NCBI RefSeq assembly: GCF_025822605.1
Contig: NZ_JACKTY010000018.1
Span: 141 to 64,140, forward strand
Length of the DNA stretch: 64,000 nucleotides
Source: Mycolicibacterium komossense
GTDB taxonomy: Bacteria > Actinomycetota > Actinomycetes > Mycobacteriales > Mycobacteriaceae
Direction: 5' to 3'
Shown: positions 8,243 through 17,430 of the stretch, in pieces
How positions within the stretch are numbered: position 1 is the stretch's first letter
Layout: every line of letters starts with the position of its first letter
Translations under genes and position numbers: made by a program
Notes under the pieces: model-generated
Told to the model about the DNA's origin: nothing
The model's input: only the letters and a program-made list of their open reading frames with translations
Databases searched by the model: none

Positions 8243-8542
8243 TTGTCCACCACCACCGATCTTGCCGAACTCCACGATCTCATCGGCGGTCTGCGCCGCT
8301 GTGTGACGTCGCTGCGGTCCCGTTATGGCGACAGCCCGGCGATGCGCCGCATCGTCCTCGACGCCGAACGGATCCTCAACGATGTCGAGATGCTCGACAG
8401 TGATGCCAGCGATCTCGATCTGGCCCGCTGCACCGTGCAACAGTCGGGCGAGAAAATTTCGATCCCGGACACCCAGTACGACAGCGATTTCTGGCGCGAT
8501 GTCGATGACGAAGGCGTGGGCGGCCACAACAGAACCCGATGA
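8243..8542 (+). CDS. Conserved small protein at the head of the sdh1 operon (Rv0250c-like)
   Basis: This 99-residue soluble protein is conserved in mycobacteria directly upstream of the Sdh1 subunits. It has a helical N-terminus (TTDLAELHDLIGGLRRCVTSLRSRYG) and a distinctive C-terminus (IPDTQYDSDFWRDVDDEGVGG). I chose TTG 8243 because a near-perfect AAGGAGG (8232-8238) precedes it and because, from memory, Rv0250c starts at the matching residue; ATG 8216 would swallow that site. Function is unknown; constant linkage suggests assembly or regulation of the dehydrogenase. Confidence 0.85.
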   Translation: MSTTTDLAELHDLIGGLRRCVTSLRSRYGDSPAMRRIVLDAERILNDVEMLDSDASDLDLARCTVQQSGEKISIPDTQYDSDFWRDVDDEGVGGHNRTR

Positions 8543-8627
8543 TCCTTATCTCGCTGATCTCTCCGATCTCCCTGAGGGTCCGGTCTGCGTCATCTCGTCG
8601 TGCCAGCAGCAGTTCTGCAGCACTTGA
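8505..8627 (+). CDS. Candidate Cys-rich microprotein between the Rv0250c-like gene and sdhC
   Basis: In the +1 frame relative to the upstream gene, ATG 8505 opens 40 codons (ATG 8499 gives 42) that overlap its end and continue to TGA 8627. The non-overlapping part reads DDPYLADLSDLPEGPVCVISSCQQQFCST, an acidic segment with three closely spaced Cys. It ends 25 bp before sdhC. The composition looks protein-like, but no homologue can be recalled and the frame could be accidental. A 36-codon alternative frame (8539-8652) competes for the same bases. Confidence 0.3.
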   Translation: MTKAWAATTEPDDPYLADLSDLPEGPVCVISSCQQQFCST

Positions 8628-8652
8628 TTTTCTCCGAAAGGGAACCGATTAG

Positions 8653-9474
8653 ATGAGCGCGCCCACGTCGGACCGCAACGCGACCGGTGTCTTCTCGCCG
8701 ACCCGTGCCCAGATCTCGCAGCGCACGCTGCGAACCGACGCCTGGTGGCGCTCGCCACTGATCGTCGATCTCGGCTTCGCGGCGTTCGTCATCTACGCCA
8801 CGGTGCGAGCCTTCCTCCAGAACAATTACTTTGTTCCCGAGTACCACTACCTCACGCCGTTCTATTCCCCGTGCATCAGCACCGGGTGCACGCCGGAGGC
8901 CAGCGGTTTCTGGCCACAGATCCTGCCCGACGTCTGGTGGCTGCCGTACGCGGCGCTCTCACTGCCGTTCCTGCTGCTGTTCCGGCTGACCTGCTACTAC
9001 TACCGCGGCGCCTACTACCGATCGGTCTGGCAGTCACCGACCGCTTGCGCGGTGGCCGAACCGCACGCGAAATACACTGGCGAGACGCGACTTCCGCTGA
9101 TCATCCAGAACACGCACCGCTACTTCTTCTACATTGCGGCCATCATCTCGGTGATCAACACCTACGACGCCATCGAGGCCTTCCATTCGCCGTCCGGCTT
9201 CGGCTTCGGCTTGGGCAACATCATTCTGGTGATCAACGTCATCATGCTCTGGGTGTACACGATCTCCTGCCACTCCTGCCGGCACGCCGTCGGCGGCAAG
9301 CTCAAGCACTTCTCCAAACACCCTGTGCGGTACTGGATGTGGACACAGGTGAGCAGGCTCAACACCCGGCACAAGATGTACGCCTGGATCACCCTCGGCA
9401 CCCTGATGCTGACCGATTTCTACGTCATGCTGGTAGCTAGCGGAACCATTTCCGATCTCAGATTCATTGGTTAA
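8653..9474 (+). CDS. sdhC: Succinate dehydrogenase Sdh1 membrane anchor subunit
   Basis: This 273-residue polytopic protein with about five membrane helices anchors the Sdh1 complex and passes electrons to menaquinone. It matches the Rv0249c/MSMEG_0419-type subunit by position and sequence style (RTLRTDAWWRSPLIVDLGFAAFVIYATVRAF). Possible metal ligands stand out: STGCTP near residue 79 and a CHSCRH motif near residue 210. I recall that structural work on mycobacterial Sdh1 described a membrane-embedded Rieske-type cluster, which these Cys/His residues might serve. ATG 8653 has GAAAGGGAA upstream. It is followed by sdhA after 45 bp. Confidence 0.9.
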   Translation: MSAPTSDRNATGVFSPTRAQISQRTLRTDAWWRSPLIVDLGFAAFVIYATVRAFLQNNYFVPEYHYLTPFYSPCISTGCTPEASGFWPQILPDVWWLPYAALSLPFLLLFRLTCYYYRGAYYRSVWQSPTACAVAEPHAKYTGETRLPLIIQNTHRYFFYIAAIISVINTYDAIEAFHSPSGFGFGLGNIILVINVIMLWVYTISCHSCRHAVGGKLKHFSKHPVRYWMWTQVSRLNTRHKMYAWITLGTLMLTDFYVMLVASGTISDLRFIG

Positions 9475-9519
9475 CAAGTCAATTCACAAGCGTCGTCAAA
9501 AATGTAGCGAGGGTGGTCA

Positions 9520-11448
9520 ATGGTTGAGCTCGAACGGCACCAGTACGACGTGGTCGTCATCGGTGCCGGCGGTGCGGGACTGCGTGCGGTCATCGAGGCC
9601 CGCGAACGGGGCTTGAAGGTCGCGGTGGTCACCAAGTCGTTGTTCGGTAAGGCGCACACCGTGATGGCCGAGGGTGGCTGCGCGGCGGCGATGAAGAACG
9701 TCAACAGCAAAGACTCGTGGCAGGTGCACTTCGGTGACACCATGCGCGGCGGGAAGTTCCTGAACAACTGGCGGATGGCCGAACTGCACGCGCAGGAGGC
9801 GCCCGACCGGGTGTGGGAGCTGGAGACCTACGGTGCACTGTTCGACCGCACCAAGGACGGCAAGATCAGCCAGCGCAACTTCGGCGGCCACACCTACCCG
9901 CGGCTGGCCCATGTCGGCGACCGCACCGGCCTGGAGATCATCCGCACCCTGCAGCAGAAGATCGTCTCGCTGCAGCAGGAGGACTTCAAGGAGCTGGGCG
10001 ATTACGAGGCCCGGATCAAGGTCTTCCACGAGTGCTCCATCACCGACCTGATCAAGGACAATTCGGGAAGCGAAGGGCGGATCGCCGGCGCGTTCGGGTA
10101 CTGGCGCGAAAGCGGCAACTTCATCCTGTTCGAGGCACCGGCAGTGGTGCTCGCCACCGGCGGTATCGGCAAGTCGTTCAAAGTGTCGTCGAACTCCTGG
10201 GAGTACACCGGCGACGGCCACGCCCTGGCGCTGCGGGCTGGTTCCAACCTGATCAACATGGAGTTCATCCAGTTCCACCCGACCGGGATGGTCTGGCCGT
10301 TGTCGGTCAAGGGCATCCTGGTAACCGAGGGCGTCCGCGGCGACGGCGGAGTGCTGAAGAACTCCGAGGGCAAGCGGTTCATGTTCGACTACATCCCGCC
10401 GGTGTTCAAGGGGCAGTACGCCGAGACCGAAGAAGAAGCCGACCAGTGGCTCAAGGACAACGACTCGGCCCGCCGCACCCCTGACCTGCTCCCCCGCGAC
10501 GAGGTCGCCCGCGCCATCGTCGCCGAGGTCAAGGCCGGCCGCGGCACCCCGCACGGCGGCGTCTACCTCGACATCGCCTCCCGGATGCCTACCGAGGAGA
10601 TCAGACGCCGGCTGCCGTCGATGTATCACCAGTTCCTCGAGCTGGCCGAGGTCGACATCACCAAGGACGAGATGGAGGTCGGCCCGACCTGTCACTACGT
10701 GATGGGTGGCATCGAGGTCGATCCCGACACCGGTGGCGCGGCGACTCCCGGACTGTTCGCGGCCGGTGAGTGTTCCGGCGGCATGCACGGCTCCAACCGC
10801 CTCGGCGGCAACTCGCTGTCCGACCTGCTGGTGTTCGGCCGCCGTGCCGGGCTCGGCGCCTCCGACTACGTGCGGGCACTGGCCGACCGGCCGAAGCCCC
10901 CCGAGGAGGCCGTCGAAGAGGCCACCAAGATGGCGTTGGCGCCCTATGAGAAACACGACAACCCCGAGAACCCGTACACGCTGCACGCCGAGCTCCAGCA
11001 GTCGATGAACGACCTCGTCGGCATCATCCGCAAGAAGGAAGAGGTCGAGGAGGCGCTGGTCAAGCTCGACGAGCTGCGAGGTCGCCTGCAGAACGTCGCT
11101 GTCGAGGGTGGCCGGATCTACAACCCGGGCTGGCACCTGGCCATCGACATGCGGAACATGCTCCTGGTCAGCGAATGCGTCGCCAAGGCCGCGCTGCAGC
11201 GCACGGAGAGCCGCGGCGGGCACACCCGCGACGACTACCCGGCGATGGACGCCAACTGGCGCAACACGCTGCTGGTCTGCAAGACCACCGAGGCCGCGAG
11301 CGCCGAGGCGATGGTGCCCCGGGTGACCGTCGAACCCGAGCAGCAGGTGCCGATGCGACCAGACCTTCTGGAGACCTTCGAGCTCTCGGAGCTGGAGAAG
11401 TACTACACCGACGCCGAATTGACCGAGCATCCCGAACGGAAGGGCTGA
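9520..11448 (+). CDS. sdhA: Succinate dehydrogenase Sdh1 flavoprotein subunit
   Basis: This 642-residue flavoprotein oxidises succinate to fumarate. It has the dinucleotide motif GAGGAGLRAV at residues 15-24, the covalent-FAD His at about 46 (GKAHTVMAEGG), the substrate region QFHPTGMVWP, and the closing FAD motif GGMHGSNRLGGNSLSDLLVFGRRAG. The length and the long C-terminal helical region fit the mycobacterial Sdh1 type. The neighbouring sdhB starts 2 bases after its stop, so the two subunits are translationally linked. Confidence 0.96.
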   Translation: MVELERHQYDVVVIGAGGAGLRAVIEARERGLKVAVVTKSLFGKAHTVMAEGGCAAAMKNVNSKDSWQVHFGDTMRGGKFLNNWRMAELHAQEAPDRVWELETYGALFDRTKDGKISQRNFGGHTYPRLAHVGDRTGLEIIRTLQQKIVSLQQEDFKELGDYEARIKVFHECSITDLIKDNSGSEGRIAGAFGYWRESGNFILFEAPAVVLATGGIGKSFKVSSNSWEYTGDGHALALRAGSNLINMEFIQFHPTGMVWPLSVKGILVTEGVRGDGGVLKNSEGKRFMFDYIPPVFKGQYAETEEEADQWLKDNDSARRTPDLLPRDEVARAIVAEVKAGRGTPHGGVYLDIASRMPTEEIRRRLPSMYHQFLELAEVDITKDEMEVGPTCHYVMGGIEVDPDTGGAATPGLFAAGECSGGMHGSNRLGGNSLSDLLVFGRRAGLGASDYVRALADRPKPPEEAVEEATKMALAPYEKHDNPENPYTLHAELQQSMNDLVGIIRKKEEVEEALVKLDELRGRLQNVAVEGGRIYNPGWHLAIDMRNMLLVSECVAKAALQRTESRGGHTRDDYPAMDANWRNTLLVCKTTEAASAEAMVPRVTVEPEQQVPMRPDLLETFELSELEKYYTDAELTEHPERKG

Positions 11449-11450
11449 CG

Positions 11451-12200
11451 ATGGCTGCTTATGACGCGAGTCTGCGGGTCTGGCGCGGCGACGAAGACGG
11501 CGGTGAGCTCAAGGACTACACCGTCGAGGTCAACGACGGTGAGGTGGTGCTCGACATCATCCACCGTCTGCAGGCCACCCAGGCGAATGACCTCGCCGTG
11601 CGCTGGAACTGCAAGGCAGGCAAGTGCGGCTCCTGCTCGGCGGAGATCAATGGCCGGCCGCGGCTGATGTGCATGACCCGGATGTCGACGTTCGGCGAGG
11701 ACGAGACCGTCACCGTCACGCCGCTGCGGACCTTCCCCGTGATGCGCGACCTGGTCACCGATGTGTCGTTCAACTACACCAAGGCCAGGGAGATCCCGTC
11801 GTTCACCCCGCCGAAGGATCTGCAGCCAGGCGACTACCGCATGCAGCAGGAGGATGTGAACCGCAGCCAGGAGTTCCGCAAGTGCATCGAGTGCTTCCTG
11901 TGCCAGAACACCTGCCACGTCGTCCGCGACCATGAGGAGAACAAGGAAGCCTTCGCTGGTCCGCGGTATCTGATGCGTCAGGCCGAGCTCTCGATGCATC
12001 CTTTGGACACGCTGGATCGCCGCAATATGGCGCAGGAGGAGAACGGTCTGGGCCTGTGCAACATCACCAAGTGCTGCACCGAGGTCTGCCCCGAGCACAT
12101 CAAGATCACCGATAACGCGCTGATCCCGATGAAGGAGCGCGTGGCGGACAAGAAGTACGACCCGATCGTCTGGCTGGGTAACAAACTCTTCAGGCGATGA
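11451..12200 (+). CDS. sdhB: Succinate dehydrogenase Sdh1 iron-sulfur subunit
   Basis: This 249-residue subunit carries the electron wire of Sdh1. The [2Fe-2S] ligands are in CKAGKCGSCSAEI...RLMC. The two cubane-type clusters use CIECFLCQNTC and CNITKCCTEVCPEHI. It is a shorter N-terminal variant typical of the mycobacterial enzyme. It is the last gene of the operon, followed by a hairpin at 12217-12262. Confidence 0.95.
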   Translation: MAAYDASLRVWRGDEDGGELKDYTVEVNDGEVVLDIIHRLQATQANDLAVRWNCKAGKCGSCSAEINGRPRLMCMTRMSTFGEDETVTVTPLRTFPVMRDLVTDVSFNYTKAREIPSFTPPKDLQPGDYRMQQEDVNRSQEFRKCIECFLCQNTCHVVRDHEENKEAFAGPRYLMRQAELSMHPLDTLDRRNMAQEENGLGLCNITKCCTEVCPEHIKITDNALIPMKERVADKKYDPIVWLGNKLFRR

Positions 12201-12216
12201 GGGCGATAAGCCGGTA

Positions 12217-12262
12217 GACGTGGATTGGCGGCGTAGGCTCGGGTCAGCCGCCAGTCAACGTC
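12217..12262 (+). terminator. Interrupted hairpin after sdhB
   Basis: TGGCGGC (12226-12232) pairs with GCCGCCA (12247-12253), and outer arms GACGT/ACGTC add a second helix. There is no U-run, as is common in mycobacteria. It lies 17 bp after sdhB and just before a small ORF, so it may attenuate rather than stop transcription. Confidence 0.45.
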
Positions 12263-12275
12263 GAAAGGCTGCACT

Positions 12276-12455
12276 GTGAATATTCGAAAAGCGACGAATC
12301 CCCGAGAAACCGCCAGCGTCAACGACATTCGCACGGCGATCCGGGAGTTATCGGCCCGTGCGGAGCTGGCTCGTAAAGAGGGCCGCCCGGCTGACGCCGA
12401 GGAAATCGAGAAGCGCGTCCAGGGCTATCGGGAGGAACTCGCGCAGCGGCCCTAG
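12276..12455 (+). CDS. Small helical protein of unknown function (59 aa)
   Basis: A GTG-started frame of 59 codons encodes a highly charged, helix-forming peptide: ETASVNDIRTAIRELSAR, AELARKEGRPADAEE and IEKRVQGYREELAQRP. GAAAGG lies 8 nt upstream. The heptad-like spacing of hydrophobic residues suggests a helical hairpin or coiled-coil pair. It sits after the sdhB hairpin and before a tandem repeat. Function is unknown; the coding call rests on composition and the ribosome binding site. Confidence 0.6.
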   Translation: MNIRKATNPRETASVNDIRTAIRELSARAELARKEGRPADAEEIEKRVQGYREELAQRP

Positions 12456-12458
12456 TTC

Positions 12459-12587
12459 GGCGACCGATGCGGGGCGAGGAACGAGCCCAGCTGAGGAGCC
12501 GAACAATCAGGCAACAACCGGCGACCGATGCGGGGCGAGGAACGAGCCCAGCCGAGGAGCCGAACAATCAGGCAACAACCGGCGACC
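12459..12587 (+). repeat. 61-bp tandem repeat (2.1 copies)
   Basis: Two 61-bp units (12459-12519 and 12520-12580) differ at one position (CAGCTGAGG against CAGCCGAGG) and are followed by the first 7 bases of a third. They lie between the small helical ORF and the convergent flavin-reductase gene. Size and placement resemble mycobacterial interspersed repeat units; copy number may vary between strains. Confidence 0.85.
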
Positions 12588-12594
12588 TCCGGCG

Positions 12595-14182
<1,588 letters not shown>

Positions 14183-14245
14183 TCGCCCACCGTAACCCCC
14201 ACTGGCCAGGGAAAAGAGCAGAATCAGCAGGTCGTTCACCAGACC

Positions 14246-14269
14246 CAACCCAACCAGTGGGTTGGGTTG
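14246..14269. promoter_or_regulatory. Perfect 10-bp inverted repeat in the divergent region upstream of fadE5
   Basis: CAACCCAACC (14246-14255) and GGTTGGGTTG (14260-14269) pair around AGTG. A further CCCAACCAG occurs at about 14343-14352. The repeat lies 35 bp before the fadE5 promoter and 64 bp from the divergent ATG, so it could serve either gene as an operator. Confidence 0.5.
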
Positions 14270-14280
14270 CTCACATCAAC

Positions 14281-14308
14281 TTGCAATTGGGTTACCGGCC
14301 GGTATAGT
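14281..14308 (+). promoter_or_regulatory. fadE5 promoter (-35 TTGCAA, -10 TATAGT)
   Basis: TTGCAA (14281-14286) and TATAGT (14303-14308) are separated by 16 bp. A perfect 12-bp palindrome TACCGGCCGGTA (14293-14304) fills the spacer and touches the -10, so a second regulator may bind there. The start codon is 100 bp downstream, leaving a long leader with GAGGAGGAAG before GTG 14409. Confidence 0.6.
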
Positions 14309-14315
14309 CAGGGGG

Positions 14316-14331
14316 GTTACTGGTGGGTAAC
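14316..14331. promoter_or_regulatory. Candidate TetR operator at the fadE5 transcription start
   Basis: GTTACTGGTGGGTAAC has 5-bp arms GTTAC/GTAAC and matches the fadA2-fabG4 palindrome at 18800-18815 (TTACT-N3-G-N-GTAA). It begins 8 bp after the -10, over the expected start site, a position suited to repression. Confidence 0.55.
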
Positions 14332-14408
14332 TTAACCCTAGAACCCAACCAGAGTGAAGCCACAAAAGCCCTGAAGCCAGCCGGCATTCTCATCGAGGAG
14401 GAAGCATC

Positions 14409-16244
14409 GTGAGCCACTACAAACCCAACGTGCGCGACCAGGAGTTCAACCTTTTCGAGGTACTCGGCTTCGAGAAGGCACTCGGTCATGGCTCCTACGC
14501 CGACGTGGACACCGACACCGTGCGCGAGATGCTGCACGAGATGAGCCGCCTCGCCGAAGGCCCGGTCGCCGAATCCTTCGTCGACGGCGATCGCAATCCG
14601 CCCGTCTTCGACCCCGAGACCCACTCTGTGAAGCTGCCGGAGTCCTTCAAGAAGTCGGTCGCCGCAGTCATCGAGGCCGGCTGGGACAAGGTCGGCATCG
14701 AAGAGGAGCTCGGTGGCACGCCGATGCCCCGCGCACTCGTCTGGGCACTCGCCGAGCACGTGCTGGGCGCCAACCCCGCGGTCTGGATGTACGGCGGCGG
14801 CGCAGGCTTCGCCAGCATCTTCTACAAGCTGGCCACCGAAGAGCAGAAGAAATGGGCCATCATCGCAGCTGAGCGCGGCTGGGGCTCGACCATGGTATTG
14901 ACCGAGCCGGACGCCGGCTCCGACGTCGGCGCCGGTCGGACCAAAGCCGTCAAGCAGGACGACGGCTCCTGGCACATCGACGGCGTGAAGCGGTTCATCA
15001 CCTCTGCCGACTCCGACGACATGTTCGAGAACATCTTCCATTTGGTCCTGGCCCGGCCGGAAGGCGCGGGCCCGGGCACCAAGGGTCTGTCGCTGTTCTT
15101 CGTTCCCAAGTTCCACTTCGACCCCGAGACCGGCGAACTGGGCGAGCGCAACGGCGCCTTCGTCACCAACGTCGAGCACAAGATGGGCCTCAAAGTCTCC
15201 ACCACCTGTGAGCTCACCTTCGGTCAGCACGGCGTTCCGGCCAAGGGCTGGCTGGTCGGCGAGGTCCACGACGGTATCGCGCAGATGTTCGACGTCATCG
15301 AGATGGCCCGCATGCTGGTCGGGACCAAGGCCATCGCGACGCTGTCGACGGGCTACCTCAACGCTCTGGAGTACGCCAAGAGCCGTATCCAGGGCGCCGA
15401 CCTGACCCAGATGACCGACAAGACCGCACCGCGCGTCACCATCACCCACCACCCGGACGTGCGCCGCTCACTGATGACCCAGAAGGCCTACGCCGAGGGC
15501 CTTCGTGCGCTGTACATGTTCACCGCGTCCTACCAGGACGCCGAGGTCGCCAAGGCCCTGCACGATGTGGATGGCGAGCTGGCGGTGAAGGTCAATGACC
15601 TCATGCTGCCGATCGTCAAGGGTGTGGGCTCCGAGCAGGCGTACGCCAAGCTCACCGAGAGCCTGCAGACCTTCGGCGGTTCGGGCTTCCTGCAGGACTA
15701 CCCGATCGAGCAGTACATCCGTGACGCCAAGATCGACTCCCTCTACGAGGGCACGACCGCCATCCAGGCGCAGGACTTCTTCTTCCGCAAGATCGTCCGC
15801 GACAAGGGTGTGGCGCTGGCCCATGTGGCCGGTCAGATCGACACGTTCGTCAAGAACGAGTCCGGCAACGGCCGCCTCAAGACCGAGCGCGAACTGCTGG
15901 CCACCGCCCTGGTCGACGTGCAGGGGATGGCCGCTTCGCTGACCGGCTATCTGATGGCCGCGCAGGAAGACACCGCCAGCATCTACAAAGTGGGCCTCGG
16001 TTCGGTGCGCTTCCTGCTGAGCGTCGGCGATCTGATGATCGGCTGGTTGCTGCAGCGTCAGGCCGCAGTCGCCATCGAGAAGCTCGACGCCGGTGCGACG
16101 GGCTCGGAGAAGTCCTTCTACGAGGGCAAGATCGCGGTGGCGTCGTTCTTCGCGAAGAACTTCCTGCCCCTGCTGACCAGCACGCGCATCGTCCTCGAGA
16201 ACATCGACAACGAGGTCATGGAACTGGACGAGGCGTCCTTCTAA
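14409..16244 (+). CDS. fadE5: Acyl-CoA dehydrogenase FadE5
   Basis: This 611-residue acyl-CoA dehydrogenase of the long (about 600 aa) class oxidises acyl-CoA to trans-2-enoyl-CoA with FAD. Typical elements are the N-terminal [21 protein letters not shown], the flavin-contact segment [37 protein letters not shown], and the catalytic-base region [20 protein letters not shown]. Mycobacterial FadE5 is reported to accept a broad range of chain lengths. GTG 14409 has GAGGAGGAAG 4 nt upstream. It ends at a strong intrinsic terminator and is separated from its usual partners fadA2/fabG4 by the GNAT gene. Confidence 0.94.
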   Translation: MSHYKPNVRDQEFNLFEVLGFEKALGHGSYADVDTDTVREMLHEMSRLAEGPVAESFVDGDRNPPVFDPETHSVKLPESFKKSVAAVIEAGWDKVGIEEELGGTPMPRALVWALAEHVLGANPAVWMYGGGAGFASIFYKLATEEQKKWAIIAAERGWGSTMVLTEPDAGSDVGAGRTKAVKQDDGSWHIDGVKRFITSADSDDMFENIFHLVLARPEGAGPGTKGLSLFFVPKFHFDPETGELGERNGAFVTNVEHKMGLKVSTTCELTFGQHGVPAKGWLVGEVHDGIAQMFDVIEMARMLVGTKAIATLSTGYLNALEYAKSRIQGADLTQMTDKTAPRVTITHHPDVRRSLMTQKAYAEGLRALYMFTASYQDAEVAKALHDVDGELAVKVNDLMLPIVKGVGSEQAYAKLTESLQTFGGSGFLQDYPIEQYIRDAKIDSLYEGTTAIQAQDFFFRKIVRDKGVALAHVAGQIDTFVKNESGNGRLKTERELLATALVDVQGMAASLTGYLMAAQEDTASIYKVGLGSVRFLLSVGDLMIGWLLQRQAAVAIEKLDAGATGSEKSFYEGKIAVASFFAKNFLPLLTSTRIVLENIDNEVMELDEASF

Positions 16245-16266
16245 GCCTGGACCTCAGCCTCGACGC

Positions 16267-17154
16267 TCAAGGCTCCCGCTTCGGCGGGGGCCTTTTGTGT
16301 TCGCGGGGTAAGGCAGGTGGGGGCGCCTTGACCATCACCGCACGGGTGTACAGCAGCTGAAAGCCGTTGTTCTGGACGTTCTTCTGCGAGGTCGAGCCGG
16401 GCGCGGTGGCGACGACCGCGATATCGCATCCAGCCTGGGCGGCTTTCCACAGCCGGGCCGCCAACAGCGCAGTCTGTACGCCACGGCGCCGGAACGCCGG
16501 GGCGGTGGCGGCGCCGGTGAGCTGGGCGATGCCGTCTGTCAGACGGACGCTGCCGCCGCCAGCGATGACGCCGTCGCACATCGCGACATAGGCGATGGCC
16601 CCGGCCTGCTCGAAGTCACGCTCGGCACGGTCGATGACGTCCCGCGGAAACTCCTCGTGGCTGGGCACCCCCTCGTTGGCGGAATCAGCAGAGTCGGGAT
16701 GAGCAAAGCCCTCCACCACCACGTCGACCCACGCGTCGATATCGTTGGTCGCACGCACCTCGATCCCGTGGGGTGCGGCGGGCTCGGCATTCAGCCGAAG
16801 ACCGTGACCTAGCACGTTCTCGAATCCGACCAGCCGGTAGCCGCGATCCGCCAGCAGCGCAGCCACATCCGGGTCTGCGAGGTTGGATAGCTCAACTTGG
16901 ACGGCGACGCCGCAGGCGAACATTGCCCGTTCCATCTCGTCCCAGGCGGCGCCGTCGGGAACCCCATCGAAGCCCAACCCCACAACCTTGTTCATGGGCG
17001 AAGCACTCTCGGCGAAGCACGCGAAACCGCCAGCCACGGGAATGGCCAGACCCTTGGCACCTCTCCGGCGGGCAGCCTCGGTCGCGGCCAGGATGAGATG
17101 AGCTTCGGCTGATTCGATGCGCCGTGCCAGGCTCGTACCGCAGAACAGGGGCAT
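16267..17154 (-). CDS. GNAT family N-acetyltransferase
   Basis: The C-terminal half of this 295-residue protein is a GNAT fold: VAMCDGVIAGGGSVRLTDGIAQLTGAATAPAFRRRGVQTALLAARLWKAAQ contains the acetyl-CoA loop (R-R-R-G-V-Q). The N-terminal half is a second, degenerate GNAT-like or unique domain. Acceptor substrate is unknown. ATG 17154 starts MPLFCGTSLARRIE; GTG 17163 three codons upstream is an equal alternative. Its last eight or nine codons (KRPPPKREP) run through the fadE5 terminator hairpin, so the natural C-terminus may have been extended. Confidence 0.75.
   Translation of the reverse strand: MPLFCGTSLARRIESAEAHLILAATEAARRRGAKGLAIPVAGGFACFAESASPMNKVVGLGFDGVPDGAAWDEMERAMFACGVAVQVELSNLADPDVAALLADRGYRLVGFENVLGHGLRLNAEPAAPHGIEVRATNDIDAWVDVVVEGFAHPDSADSANEGVPSHEEFPRDVIDRAERDFEQAGAIAYVAMCDGVIAGGGSVRLTDGIAQLTGAATAPAFRRRGVQTALLAARLWKAAQAGCDIAVVATAPGSTSQKNVQNNGFQLLYTRAVMVKAPPPALPREHKRPPPKREP
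16269..16298 (+). terminator. Intrinsic terminator of fadE5
   Basis: AAGGCTCCCGC and GCGGGGGCCTT form an 11-bp stem with one T-G pair and a TTCG tetraloop, followed by TTTTGTGTT. This is a classical rho-independent terminator, 24 bp after the fadE5 stop. It also encodes the last residues of the convergent GNAT gene. Confidence 0.88.
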
Positions 17155-17218
17155 ATCGTCCACGCCGCGATTGTCCACGCTCGGCAAGCACCGCGAAACT
17201 GATATTGATGTCGCGGAT

Positions 17219-17335
17219 GACCGCCGCTGGATTCCCCTCACGTCCAGCGGCGGTCTCTTATCCGCGTCGAGATCGGGCCCGGATAAGAGGATGCCCCGTG
17301 TTGCCGTCGGGTCGGGGGGTCAGACGGCAACACGG
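17219..17335 (-). terminator. Three consecutive perfect hairpins downstream of fadA2
   Basis: Three inverted repeats follow one another: 17219-17231 with 17243-17255 (13 bp, loop 11), 17255-17264 with 17280-17289 (10 bp, loop 15), and 17296-17308 with 17323-17335 (13 bp, loop 14). None has a U-run. They lie downstream of fadA2 and upstream of the GNAT gene on the same strand, so they could be a tandem terminator, a stabilised 3' end or a structured small RNA. Confidence 0.55.
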
Positions 17336-17430
17336 AGCTATCCATATCATCGCTTACCCGAGCGCCGACGTTACGAAACCCACGACTAATTTTCGAACTA
17401 TTTTGGGCAACGTTTGGCAGCGCTCTGACG

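Noticed and set aside
8539..8652. A 36-codon frame with ATGA and TAGATG junctions between the Rv0250c-like gene and sdhC
   Set aside because: Composition is Ser/Arg-rich with no pattern, and a competing frame looks more protein-like; mentioned only as an alternative in the findings.
9517..11430. A 637-codon open frame antisense to sdhA, and similar long antisense frames opposite fecB2, fadE5, aftD and the FadE pair
   Set aside because: They mirror real genes with strong motifs, have Arg/Gly/His-rich composition and no recognisable domains; they are typical of high-GC DNA.
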